Shown: positions 1-7,047 of the stretch, in pieces
Numbering within the stretch: position 1 is the stretch's first letter
Layout: every line of letters begins with the position of its first letter
Assembly: GCA_963966275.1 (NCBI GenBank)
Contig: CAWZYQ010000145.1
Location: 1-9,719 of the forward strand
Length of the DNA stretch: 9,719 nucleotides
Direction: 5' to 3'
DNA from: UBA10427 sp003500135
GTDB taxonomy: Bacteria; Bacteroidota; Bacteroidia; Cytophagales; Cyclobacteriaceae
The notes under the pieces: generated by a model
Told to the model about the DNA's origin: nothing
The model's database searches: none
Seen by the model: the letters and a program-made list of their open reading frames with translations, nothing else
Position numbers and translations under genes: made by a program

Positions 1-14
1 ATGCAGCACAACGT

Positions 15-22
15 TAGCTTTG
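15..22 (+). promoter_or_regulatory. possible Bacteroidota-type -7 promoter element
   Basis: TAGCTTTG fits the TAnnTTTG -7 consensus of Bacteroidota housekeeping promoters exactly. The matching -33 TTG would lie about 19 bases upstream, outside the window, so it cannot be checked. If active it would start a transcript near base 30 reading toward the GH65 gene, leaving a leader of about 400 bases. The motif is short and the DNA is AT-rich, so a chance match is quite possible. Confidence 0.25.
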
Positions 23-154
23 AAAGTAAATGTTTGAAATATATGTGGGATTGCACATATCGCATATTCATTTATATATTTCAGGTATTTATCTAAGGTT
101 TTTAACAATTAGTCGAAGGATCGTTTGCTAATTTCAATAATTAACATTTTCCTG

Positions 155-183
155 TTGACTTTCCGTACAACAACACGTAAAAT
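155..183 (+). promoter_or_regulatory. sigma70-like hexamer pair
   Basis: TTGACT (155-160) and TAAAAT (178-183) are separated by exactly 17 bases, close to the classical TTGACA-17-TATAAT promoter. Initiation would fall near 190, only a few bases before the ATG at 193, so a transcript would be almost leaderless for the small frame there. Bacteroidota housekeeping sigma factors prefer a different consensus (TTG and TAnnTTTG), so this pair may be fortuitous in the native host. Confidence 0.3.
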
Positions 184-192
184 GCATAAGCC

Positions 193-285
193 ATGGAAGT
201 GTTAAGTTTATTATTTCTTTTACCGGTTCTTATTGGTTTTGGCATGCCCTTCTATTATATCACCTGGGAGCAGAAACATCATTAA
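193..285 (+). CDS. possible 30-residue single-span membrane peptide
   Basis: An ATG at 193 opens a 30-codon frame ending in TAA at 283-285. The peptide is strongly hydrophobic from about residue 4 to residue 23, rich in Leu, Phe, Val and Tyr, with one Glu near the N-terminus and a polar tail ending Trp-Glu-Gln-Lys-His-His. That fits a single membrane span with a short hydrophilic end, like many bacterial small membrane proteins. No Shine-Dalgarno sequence is visible, though this is normal for the phylum, and a sigma70-like hexamer pair lies just upstream. I do not recognise the family. A frame this short can arise by chance in AT-rich DNA, where T-rich codons give hydrophobic residues, so the call is tentative. 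Confidence 0.3.
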   Translation: MEVLSLLFLLPVLIGFGMPFYYITWEQKHH

Positions 286-289
286 GATT

Positions 290-297
290 TACTTTTG
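290..297 (+). promoter_or_regulatory. possible -7 promoter element for the GH65 gene
   Basis: TACTTTTG matches the Bacteroidota TAnnTTTG -7 consensus exactly and would place transcription start near 304, giving a leader of about 120 bases before the GH65 ATG. No TTG is found at the usual 19-20 base distance upstream, so the match is only half of a promoter. Confidence 0.25.
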
Positions 298-337
298 AAT
301 TATAATTTCAGAAAAATCAACTTCTACGGTAGGACTT

Positions 338-354
338 AATCAACGCTATTGATT
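338..354. repeat. inverted repeat upstream of GH65, possible operator
   Basis: AATCAA, five bases, then TTGATT forms a perfect 6-base inverted repeat centred about 80 bases before the GH65 start and downstream of the TAnnTTTG motif at 290-297. The size and position suit a dimeric regulator. No regulator gene is nearby and the arms are short, so this is a weak candidate. Confidence 0.25.
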
Positions 355-424
355 TCATTCTGTTTTGTTATAGGCGTCATTTTTTATATATGATTCGTAT
401 ATTAATGCCCAAACCAGAACTTAA

Positions 425-2761
425 ATGATTGAAAAGGAAATTAAGCTACCTCCCAGAGCCAATTACCCTATTGAGCCCTGGCGTTTCGTTCAGAAGCAAA
501 TCTCTGACGATCTTCTGGGTAGAGATGAAGCGATTTTTGCAGTTTCCAATGGCTATTTTGGCATAAGAGGATGTTTTGAAGAAGGGGATCCGGTACTGCA
601 AAAAGGCACTTACATTCACGGCTTTCATGAAACCTGGCCTATTCCCTATGCTGAAGATGCCTATGGTTTGGCAAGAACCGGGCAGACTATGCTAACTGTC
701 CCCGACGCCAGTCAGATAAGACTCTTCGTCGATGATGAACCATTTTCATTGGCACACGCCTATTTGCTCAACTTCGAGCGGGCCCTTGATATGAAAAACG
801 GTTTGCTCACTCGTGACCTTGTATGGGATACCGCTTCCGGAAAACAGATCCGTATCCAATCGGAAAGAATAGTTTCTTTTCCGGAAAGACACGTAGCAGC
901 TATTAAGTATTCTGTTACAGTCCTCAATAGCGATGCACATTTGGCCATGATTTCAGAACTTACTTGTGCTGAGGAATCACAGGAAACCTCGAGTGGGGAT
1001 CCCAGAAAATCCCCAAAGCTTCATCACCGGGTATTCAACCCAAGGCTCAACAGAGCAGAACAACAGCGGATTTTGCTGGGTTATGAAATCGAAAACAGCG
1101 GAATGAAAATTGTTTGTGGTGTTGATCATAAACTAATTACGCGCGATCACCTAACCATTAGCCGACATCATGATGAAGACCATGGCAGGGTTTCTTATAC
1201 TATTGAGGCCAAAGAAAACCAACCTGTCACGCTGGTTAAATTCATAACCTATCATACTTCATCGCCACGACCTGAAATTGAAGATCTGGCAGATAGAGCG
1301 GATCGATCACTTGACAGGGCTATGAGTAATGGTTTTGATCATTTAAAGAAGGTACAGCGGGAATACCTGGATGAATATTGGAAAAACGGTGATGTTCAAA
1401 TAGTCCATAAAGAGCCACACGTGAATCAGATCATGCGATTGCACGTATATCATCTGTTGCAGGCATCTGCACGTGTGCAAAATTCAGGAATTGGCGCCAA
1501 AGGACTAACGGGATCGGGTTATGAAGGGCATTCTTTCTGGGATATTGAAATATATATGCTACCCTTTCTCATTTACAACCTGCCACGCGTAGCTAAAAAC
1601 CTTTTGATCTATCGCTATAAAATGCTCGATATTGCCAGGAAGCGCGCGGAAGAGCTGAATCAGAAGGGAGCGCTATTTCCCTGGAGAACAATTAATGGTG
1701 AAGAGGCTTCCGCCTTTTTTCTGGCAGGAACAGCGCAATACCATATCAATGCTGATATTGCATTTGCGGTTAAAAAATACTGCGACATTACAAAGGACCA
1801 GGCTTTCTTATATGAATATGGGGCCGAAATTTTAGTAGAAACTGCCCGGCTGTGGGCCGACCTGGGCTTTTATGATCAGGAAGGCAACTTTCAGATTCAT
1901 GGTGTTACAGGACCTGACGAGTACAATACCATGGTGAATAATAACACCTATACGAACCTAATGGCGCGGGAAAATTTGAGGTATGCCTCCAAAATAGTTA
2001 CTGAAATCAGGTTTGACAATCCTAAGCAATACAAGGTACTTGCCCATAAAATCAATCTTCAGGATGAAGAGATTGAGGAGTGGCACAGGGCTGCCGTAAA
2101 GATGTACATTCCATATAATGAAAAGCTGGGAATTAATCCACAAGACGATACTTTTCTGAAAAAAGAGGTGCTGGACCTGAAGAGTTTACCTAAAGATAAG
2201 TTTCCATTATTACTACATTTTCACCCACTTGTATTGTATCGATTCCAGGTAATCAAACAGGCTGATGTGGCTTTGGCACTGTTTCTACTGGGAAACGCAT
2301 TTACCAAAGACCTGAAAAAAAGAAATTTCGATTACTATGATCCATTAACTACCGGCGACTCTTCTTTATCGGTGAGTATACAGGGAATAATGGCTGCTGA
2401 GTTGGGGTATACCGACCTCGCAACGAAATATTTTTCGTATGCCTTGTTTATGGACATTGGAAACCTCGGTGGAAATGTGGACCATGGGTTGCACCTGGCA
2501 TCAATGGGTGGAATATGGATGTGCGCTACCTACGGCGCTGCCGGAATGCGCGATTACGAAGGGCAGCTTTCATTTGACCCCAGGCTCATTAATGATACAA
2601 AGCTGATCTGCTTCCGGCTTAGGATCAGAAACTCACTGTTGGAAGTAAATATTAAACAGAGCGCCACCACCTATAAACTTATAGAAGGAGATGAACTTTC
2701 ATTTCTTCACAGGGAAGAGGAAGTTACATTGAAGAAAGGGGAACAGGTGAAGTTGAAATAG
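425..2761 (+). CDS. glycoside hydrolase family 65 enzyme (maltose/kojibiose/trehalose phosphorylase or hydrolase type)
   Basis: This 778-residue protein is a full-length GH65 enzyme, cytoplasmic by lack of a signal peptide. The family cleaves alpha-glucosides with inversion, mostly by phosphorolysis to beta-glucose 1-phosphate and glucose, sometimes by hydrolysis. The N-terminal beta-sandwich (about 1-280) begins with the usual NGYFGIRG segment. An (alpha/alpha)6 barrel (about 330-700) and a small C-terminal beta domain follow. Family motifs seen are GYEGHSFWD (365-373), TGPDEYN with the general-acid candidate Glu499, and the sugar-site Lys611-Gln612 of QVIKQAD. The phosphate-loop region reads TTGDSSLS (642-649), whereas maltose phosphorylases I remember have TTHDSSLS; the His-to-Gly change at 644 makes phosphorolysis less certain. 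A stop codon lies directly before the ATG, so this is the earliest ATG. The next gene starts two bases after the stop. No beta-phosphoglucomutase gene, the common partner, is visible. Family certain, substrate not. Confidence 0.93.
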   Translation: MIEKEIKLPPRANYPIEPWRFVQKQISDDLLGRDEAIFAVSNGYFGIRGCFEEGDPVLQKGTYIHGFHETWPIPYAEDAYGLARTGQTMLTVPDASQIRLFVDDEPFSLAHAYLLNFERALDMKNGLLTRDLVWDTASGKQIRIQSERIVSFPERHVAAIKYSVTVLNSDAHLAMISELTCAEESQETSSGDPRKSPKLHHRVFNPRLNRAEQQRILLGYEIENSGMKIVCGVDHKLITRDHLTISRHHDEDHGRVSYTIEAKENQPVTLVKFITYHTSSPRPEIEDLADRADRSLDRAMSNGFDHLKKVQREYLDEYWKNGDVQIVHKEPHVNQIMRLHVYHLLQASARVQNSGIGAKGLTGSGYEGHSFWDIEIYMLPFLIYNLPRVAKNLLIYRYKMLDIARKRAEELNQKGALFPWRTINGEEASAFFLAGTAQYHINADIAFAVKKYCDITKDQAFLYEYGAEILVETARLWADLGFYDQEGNFQIHGVTGPDEYNTMVNNNTYTNLMARENLRYASKIVTEIRFDNPKQYKVLAHKINLQDEEIEEWHRAAVKMYIPYNEKLGINPQDDTFLKKEVLDLKSLPKDKFPLLLHFHPLVLYRFQVIKQADVALALFLLGNAFTKDLKKRNFDYYDPLTTGDSSLSVSIQGIMAAELGYTDLATKYFSYALFMDIGNLGGNVDHGLHLASMGGIWMCATYGAAGMRDYEGQLSFDPRLINDTKLICFRLRIRNSLLEVNIKQSATTYKLIEGDELSFLHREEEVTLKKGEQVKLK

Positions 2762-2763
2762 CT

Positions 2764-3375
2764 ATGGAGCACTTCTTGTCAGGGTTGTTTTTTGGCCTCA
2801 TAGCTGGGGCCTCCCCCGGACCTCTTTCTGTTCTCGTGATTACAGAAACACTAAAAAATAACAGGAGAGCAGGTTTTTTGGTAGCTATTGCACCAGCGGT
2901 AACCGATATACCAATTATTATTTTTACGGTTGTAGTGCTCAGCTATATGCATAACACAAACTTTTTAATGGCGGTTATATCTTTTGCCGGCGCTATTTTT
3001 CTGATCTACCTTGGAATTCAAACCATAAAAATCAAAGGAGTCAGTATTGAAGGTAGGGAGAGATCAAATGCTGCATTGAAAAAAGGAATGATCACAAACA
3101 TCTTAAGCCCCCACCCCTACATGTTTTGGCTTTTAGTAGGGACTCCCCTTTTATTTAAAGCCTACCAAAGCGCTTTGATGCAAGCAGTTTATTTTTTAAT
3201 CGGATTCTACCTGCTTTTAATATCGAGCAAGATGTTATTGGCCATCATTTCTGAAAAATCCAGGAAATTTATGCAAAGCCGGGTTTATGTAAGTGTCATG
3301 AGGGTTCTTGGCCTTGTACTACTTGTATTTGCAGCCATATTGCTCAAAGACGGCTTGGCCTACCTGAAAACATGA
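2764..3375 (+). CDS. LysE/RhtB-family amino-acid exporter
   Basis: A 203-residue inner-membrane protein of the LysE superfamily, whose members export amino acids or related small molecules by proton-driven antiport. The N-terminal span carries the family signature GLIAGASPGP (residues 11-20). Hydrophobic segments lie at about 4-25, 37-60, 66-88, 113-135, 140-165 and 178-200, giving the usual six spans. A second family motif, Asn-x-Leu-Ser-Pro-x-Pro followed by Phe-Trp, starts at Asn112. Length matches the family norm of about 200. The ATG is two bases after the GH65 stop, so the two genes are probably co-transcribed and translationally coupled, although export has no obvious tie to alpha-glucoside metabolism. 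It ends 13 bases from the convergent lipoprotein gene. The exported compound cannot be told from sequence; the next operon contains an amino-acid racemase, but a link is speculative. Confidence 0.85.
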   Translation: MEHFLSGLFFGLIAGASPGPLSVLVITETLKNNRRAGFLVAIAPAVTDIPIIIFTVVVLSYMHNTNFLMAVISFAGAIFLIYLGIQTIKIKGVSIEGRERSNAALKKGMITNILSPHPYMFWLLVGTPLLFKAYQSALMQAVYFLIGFYLLLISSKMLLAIISEKSRKFMQSRVYVSVMRVLGLVLLVFAAILLKDGLAYLKT

Positions 3376-3388
3376 GATTGTTTCCTTA

Positions 3389-3835
3389 TTACTTCTCCAA
3401 AATTCCTTCAGCCTTTTCAATACTTGCCTCCATTTGTTTCTTCACATCCAGTATTTTGGCTTTTTCTTTTTTCAAACCATCCATTAACGCCTCATTATTG
3501 TGCAATGTGTCAATTTCAGCTTCTTTACTGTGGGCCTTGCCATAATGCTTGCTAAAATTGCGCATCCATTGCATCATAGCTTCATCAGCCATTTTCAAAT
3601 CCTGAATGGCATTAACTTTCTCCGGATCAAGATTGGCAGAATCGAGTTCGTCTTCCAACAGAGTTTTCAGTTGAAAAATCCGGTTCATTTTGGCCATTGC
3701 TGTATCATGTATGGCTATTACTTCTTTTTTCAATTCACCAACATCACCCGACTTATCCCTAACTTCTTTTGCCTGCTGGTTGCAACCGCCAATCATTATT
3801 AGTACAGGAAAGAAAAATACAATTAATCGCTTCAT
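3389..3835 (-). CDS. small coiled-coil lipoprotein of unknown function
   Basis: This 148-residue protein begins with a type II signal peptide: Lys2-Arg3, a hydrophobic core rich in Phe, Leu and Ile, and a lipobox Ile-Gly-Gly-Cys with Cys18 as the predicted lipidated residue. The mature part is almost all helical, charged and heptad-like (about 33-64 and 115-148), suggesting a coiled coil. A segment reading ADEAMMQWMRNF (83-94) resembles a motif I associate with Bacteroidota lipoproteins often labelled 'viral A-type inclusion protein', a name without functional meaning. The frame can start 14 codons earlier at 3877, but the ATG at 3835 puts the signal peptide at the N-terminus and has an AGGA six bases upstream. 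It is last in the ATP-grasp operon, 45 bases after the racemase stop. The Asn at +2 suggests outer-membrane sorting; surface exposure cannot be decided. Confidence 0.8.
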   Translation of the reverse strand: MKRLIVFFFPVLIMIGGCNQQAKEVRDKSGDVGELKKEVIAIHDTAMAKMNRIFQLKTLLEDELDSANLDPEKVNAIQDLKMADEAMMQWMRNFSKHYGKAHSKEAEIDTLHNNEALMDGLKKEKAKILDVKKQMEASIEKAEGILEK

Positions 3836-3841
3836 GTTTTT

Positions 3842-3845
3842 TCCT
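3842..3845 (-). promoter_or_regulatory. ribosome binding site deciding the lipoprotein start
   Basis: On the minus strand AGGA lies six bases before the ATG at 3835. It is one of the few clear Shine-Dalgarno sequences in the window and favours this start over the upstream ATG at 3877. Confidence 0.55.
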
Positions 3846-3880
3846 GCAATTAAATCAATTTGAACCTTATAAACCATGAT

Positions 3881-5038
3881 TTACCGCACAGTTTTTCTCG
3901 GTATGGCAGCCGGCAATCGACTTAACATTTCATTATTGAGCAATTGTGTGAAATTAGTAAAGGAACTGATATTTATGGTGTTGTTTTTCTGCCGGCCAAT
4001 CAACACCACTTCATCGCCAACACTTACATTGCTGATATGAGAGATATCAACCATAAAAAGATTCATATTGATCAAGCCTACTATCGGGGCCTTTTTTCCC
4101 CCAATCAAAACATGCCCTCGATTTGACATAGCACGAGGGTAACCATTGGAATACCCCAATGGCAATACAGCAATTTTCATGTTTCTTGTCGCCTGGTACG
4201 CGGTGCCATAGCCTATGAACTCCCCTTCATCTACATGACGGATATCCATTATATCAGTCTTCCAGCTAAAAAGCCGTTTTAAGGTTGTACTACCATTGCC
4301 GCCGCTTTCCTGTAAATGCATAAAGTAAGTATCGGGGCTCGGCCAAAATCCATACTGTGCTACACCAATTCTTACCATGTCGTACAAGGTGTCAGGATAA
4401 ACCAAAGCGGCGGCGGAACAGGCAATGTGGCGATAATGGGGCAAAAACTTTTTTTCTTTGCATACTTTTAGAAAGTCTTTGAATCGTTTATGCTGAGCAT
4501 TGATTTTGAATTGATTTGAGAGGCTTTCGGCGCCTCCGAAGTGAGTACATAGACCTTCAAACTGGAGATACTCCTCGTTTTTTTTCATAAATGACATGGC
4601 CTTTGGAAATTCCTCCTTTTGCATACCGGTTCTGTTGGCTCCCGTTTCGACTTCAATGTGAATAAACGCCTTTTTGTTTAGCTTTTTGGCAGATCCAAGG
4701 GCTTTGGGCAATCGATCGTAGTTAAAAACATAAAATTCTATGTCGTTTTCGATGGCCCATTCAATATCTTCCTCATATAAAATACCCATGATCATTATGC
4801 CTGAATCTTTACGACAACATTCAAGAACTTCTTCCGCCTCAAATGCCGAGGCAGTAGCAAAATGACGAATGCCACATGCTTCGGCCATCGGAACGAAGTC
4901 GGTAATTCCATGGCCGTAAGCATTCGCTTTTACCACAGAGGTAATACGAACGTCTCGTCCTACTTTTTTTCTTATAAAATTAAAATTATTGGTTAAAGCT
5001 GACTGACTTAAATATATCCTCGAAGAGTGTCTTACCAT
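3881..5038 (-). CDS. alanine-racemase-family PLP enzyme with altered active site
   Basis: A fold-type III PLP racemase of about 385 residues, the usual alanine racemase length. The PLP lysine is Lys37 in VVKANAYGHG, followed by the TIM-barrel segments THFGGAES and MVRIGVAQYG. The C-terminal beta domain carries the catalytic Tyr277 in IGYGTAYQ and the GYSNGYPR and IVGLINMN segments. Compared by eye with Geobacillus stearothermophilus Alr, the carbamylated Lys129 is Glu129 here (HIEVETG), Asp313 is Asn326 (INMN versus ICMD), and Tyr354 is Asn369 (NNE versus NYE). The last change is known to broaden the Geobacillus enzyme toward serine. The true substrate may therefore be L-serine or another amino acid. 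It is also not fused to MurF, unlike the bifunctional enzyme common in Bacteroidota. The chosen ATG overlaps the upstream stop as ATGGTAA; an ATG at 5059 would add seven residues. I give no symbol because alanine specificity is uncertain. Confidence 0.88.
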   Translation of the reverse strand: MVRHSSRIYLSQSALTNNFNFIRKKVGRDVRITSVVKANAYGHGITDFVPMAEACGIRHFATASAFEAEEVLECCRKDSGIMIMGILYEEDIEWAIENDIEFYVFNYDRLPKALGSAKKLNKKAFIHIEVETGANRTGMQKEEFPKAMSFMKKNEEYLQFEGLCTHFGGAESLSNQFKINAQHKRFKDFLKVCKEKKFLPHYRHIACSAAALVYPDTLYDMVRIGVAQYGFWPSPDTYFMHLQESGGNGSTTLKRLFSWKTDIMDIRHVDEGEFIGYGTAYQATRNMKIAVLPLGYSNGYPRAMSNRGHVLIGGKKAPIVGLINMNLFMVDISHISNVSVGDEVVLIGRQKNNTINISSFTNFTQLLNNEMLSRLPAAIPRKTVR

Positions 5039-7026
5039 TCTTTTTTCATTTCGTTCCATATGTAGTTTTTACCCCAGCTTGATTTGGCCAGATCGTAAAC
5101 CTCCTGAATTTCTTTTTCAGGCACTTCCATCAGGTGCATATTCACTTCAAGGCTATTGAAGTGAAAGGCATACACGCGAGAAGCGAACTGGTAAAAAGGT
5201 AAGGATGATTCCCCCCGGTTTTCTCCATGGCCATATACATTAGGCTTAATGCCCTGTCCCCAATTTTGCCGTCCTTCATTATTGGGGTTTAAAAAGTAAG
5301 CACGCATTTCTCCATTTTCATCTTTTGCCACCCGCAAAAGTGAAATGGCATGGAAACCCACCATGTCGCCGGCTGCAGAAGTAATATAAATGCCAACCGG
5401 GTTAGGGTAAACTAATTGATGGTTGCCATTGTAATCCAAATGATGTGCCGCGTAAAATAACCTGATGAAGCCTTTATAGTCGTGTATGGCATTTAGCAAA
5501 TAATTGTACACGGAAGCAAAACCAATCTGGATCCACGATCCATATAAAGCCGGATTGACCCACTTGTGAGGGTCCTCGCCCCTGCCGGTTGCCCGTTTCA
5601 TCATTTCGTTGTATATCTTATCGAGTTTGGGAACGAGCAATACTGAAACAGCGTCGAGGTTGTAGTCGAGGTTTTGAACCAAGCCCTGTCCTAATTTCAA
5701 GGATTCGATTTCCTCTCCCTGGAAGCGGAACATGAGATTGTTTTGTGTAGCTGCCGTCATGATCAGGTTGATCAGTTTGGCAGGGGAATGCATGCTCCAC
5801 ATGCTTATGCCCCTGGCAGATTGACAGGTAGGGTTATTGCCCTGGCCAATACCCAATGGCTGCCCGATTAATCTTATGGTGGCTCCTATCAGATATTGTA
5901 ATGCATTTAGTTCCTGGTGGCGGTAAACCAACGATTTTAGTATATCCTCTTCCGCTTTAGGGTGTAATCGGATATGCATAAGGTTTTCAAGAGCAACCTT
6001 CACGGCACCGCGTGACAACACTCCTTTTTCTACTATTTTGGAAAGCCCATAGATGCATTGGGTATTGTAAGGATGAACAATATTTTTGATTAATCGCCTC
6101 AGAAATTTTTTGTGCAGCTTCCACTGGTGCTTCCCTGTTCCGTTCAATTGCAAAGCCAGTGGCACGAATTCTTCTGCATCTTCCGTAAGGAACCTCAAAA
6201 GAACAGCATGATATGCGCTAACAAGCCCTGTTGAGCGCATAGTCTTACCCATATCATGACATTCCATAATCAGGTCTTCTTCTGATAATCCGATCAAAAG
6301 TTTATAATATTCCCCAACATCCTGAGCTTTACTTGAGTACAAGGTTGGTGCATATATGGCATCGATATACCTTTTCAGCATACGATCACTTTCTTTCTCT
6401 TCGTCCAGATCAAGACTAGTTCTAACTATATTGATTATTTCACGGGCTTTCCTTGTCACCACCGGTCGCTGCTCACAAATCAGAACCAACTCATCTGCAA
6501 GTTTGCCTTTCAATCCTTCCAGATTAGCGTTCTTCATGAGAAAAACAAAAAGGTTATGCACTTTTTGTAATTCGTATTCACTCATAGTAGCACGGGTTTC
6601 CTCTGTAGGTTCCTGAAAAACAAACTCCAGGTTGTGCACCAAAATTTCCTCCAGAAGGTCCTGGGCATCTTCTTTTTCGAAACCTTTCGTCTTTATTTTA
6701 CCTGTGGCAATAGCCAATAACCTGAGCTCACTTATGAGTTCAAAGCTAGAGTTCGGGTGGCCACTTTTCAAAGTGCCTTTTACGAGTAGTGGTACCAGTT
6801 TATCCGGATACTGCCATGGAGTATCAGAAAATATACCGGCATCGCTTAAGGCATCAATATGATCAAATATTAATGAAACGCCATCTTCTTTCATACAGAT
6901 GACATCCACCTGGCTTAATAGTTTGCTTGCTTTCTGCGGCCTTGTAAGGCTGGTGGATGCCAAAAACTCGTCCAGCAATGACTGAAAATTCAGTTTTGCT
7001 TCTTCACCTACAATTTCTGTTGGCAT
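5032..7026 (-). CDS. 664-residue protein with putative papain-like cysteine peptidase/transferase domain
   Basis: I do not recognise a named family. Residues 1-380 are predicted helical, with repeating amphipathic stretches that could be HEAT-like repeats; there is no signal peptide or membrane span. The C-terminal half (about 385-664) contains a pattern typical of papain-fold enzymes. Gln395 precedes Cys401 by six residues (QGNNPTC), as Gln19 precedes Cys25 in papain. Cys401 is followed by a helix-like segment (QSARGISMWS). His559 sits in a hydrophobic strand (GFHAISLLRV), and Asn580 lies 21 residues on in AYFLNPN, a position suitable for the third catalytic residue. The protein could be a peptidase, transpeptidase, amidase or transglutaminase-like enzyme. 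It lies between the ATP-grasp gene (21-base gap) and the racemase gene (7-base overlap), so it probably acts in the same pathway. The ATG at 7026 has no Shine-Dalgarno sequence. The gene is well supported; the fold is inferred from motif spacing only. Confidence 0.8.
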   Translation of the reverse strand: MPTEIVGEEAKLNFQSLLDEFLASTSLTRPQKASKLLSQVDVICMKEDGVSLIFDHIDALSDAGIFSDTPWQYPDKLVPLLVKGTLKSGHPNSSFELISELRLLAIATGKIKTKGFEKEDAQDLLEEILVHNLEFVFQEPTEETRATMSEYELQKVHNLFVFLMKNANLEGLKGKLADELVLICEQRPVVTRKAREIINIVRTSLDLDEEKESDRMLKRYIDAIYAPTLYSSKAQDVGEYYKLLIGLSEEDLIMECHDMGKTMRSTGLVSAYHAVLLRFLTEDAEEFVPLALQLNGTGKHQWKLHKKFLRRLIKNIVHPYNTQCIYGLSKIVEKGVLSRGAVKVALENLMHIRLHPKAEEDILKSLVYRHQELNALQYLIGATIRLIGQPLGIGQGNNPTCQSARGISMWSMHSPAKLINLIMTAATQNNLMFRFQGEEIESLKLGQGLVQNLDYNLDAVSVLLVPKLDKIYNEMMKRATGRGEDPHKWVNPALYGSWIQIGFASVYNYLLNAIHDYKGFIRLFYAAHHLDYNGNHQLVYPNPVGIYITSAAGDMVGFHAISLLRVAKDENGEMRAYFLNPNNEGRQNWGQGIKPNVYGHGENRGESSLPFYQFASRVYAFHFNSLEVNMHLMEVPEKEIQEVYDLAKSSWGKNYIWNEMKKEW

Positions 7027-7047
7027 GTAAAATGTTTCAAAATGTAA

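Larger units (their letters stand above)
1..424. other. mostly non-coding region upstream of the GH65 gene
   Basis: No long reading frame occupies these bases on either strand. The stretch holds two exact TAnnTTTG motifs (15-22 and 290-297), a sigma70-like hexamer pair (155-183), a possible 30-codon membrane peptide (193-285), a small inverted repeat (338-354) and a 12-codon frame overlapping the GH65 start (390-428). An open frame from base 1 to 96 gives a 31-residue peptide with no recognisable features and is not called. I see no RNA gene or riboswitch that I recognise. Confidence 0.6.

Noticed and set aside
1..96. 31-codon frame beginning ATG at base 1
   Set aside because: No recognisable protein features, mixed composition and no start signal visible because it begins at the window edge.
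349..374. Promoter made of TTGATT and TATAGG before the GH65 gene
   Set aside because: The spacer is only 14 bases, too short for a sigma70-type promoter.
3376..3388. Transcription terminator between the convergent exporter and lipoprotein genes
   Set aside because: Only 13 bases separate the genes, and the nearby AAAC/GTTT pairing is a four-base stem without a T-tract.
3500..3802. 100-codon plus-strand frame opposite the lipoprotein gene
   Set aside because: It lies antisense to a gene with a clear lipobox and coiled-coil sequence, and its own translation shows no domain.
3836..3877. Extended N-terminus of the lipoprotein from the ATG at 3877
   Set aside because: It would place 14 mostly polar residues before the signal peptide, while the ATG at 3835 has an AGGA six bases upstream.
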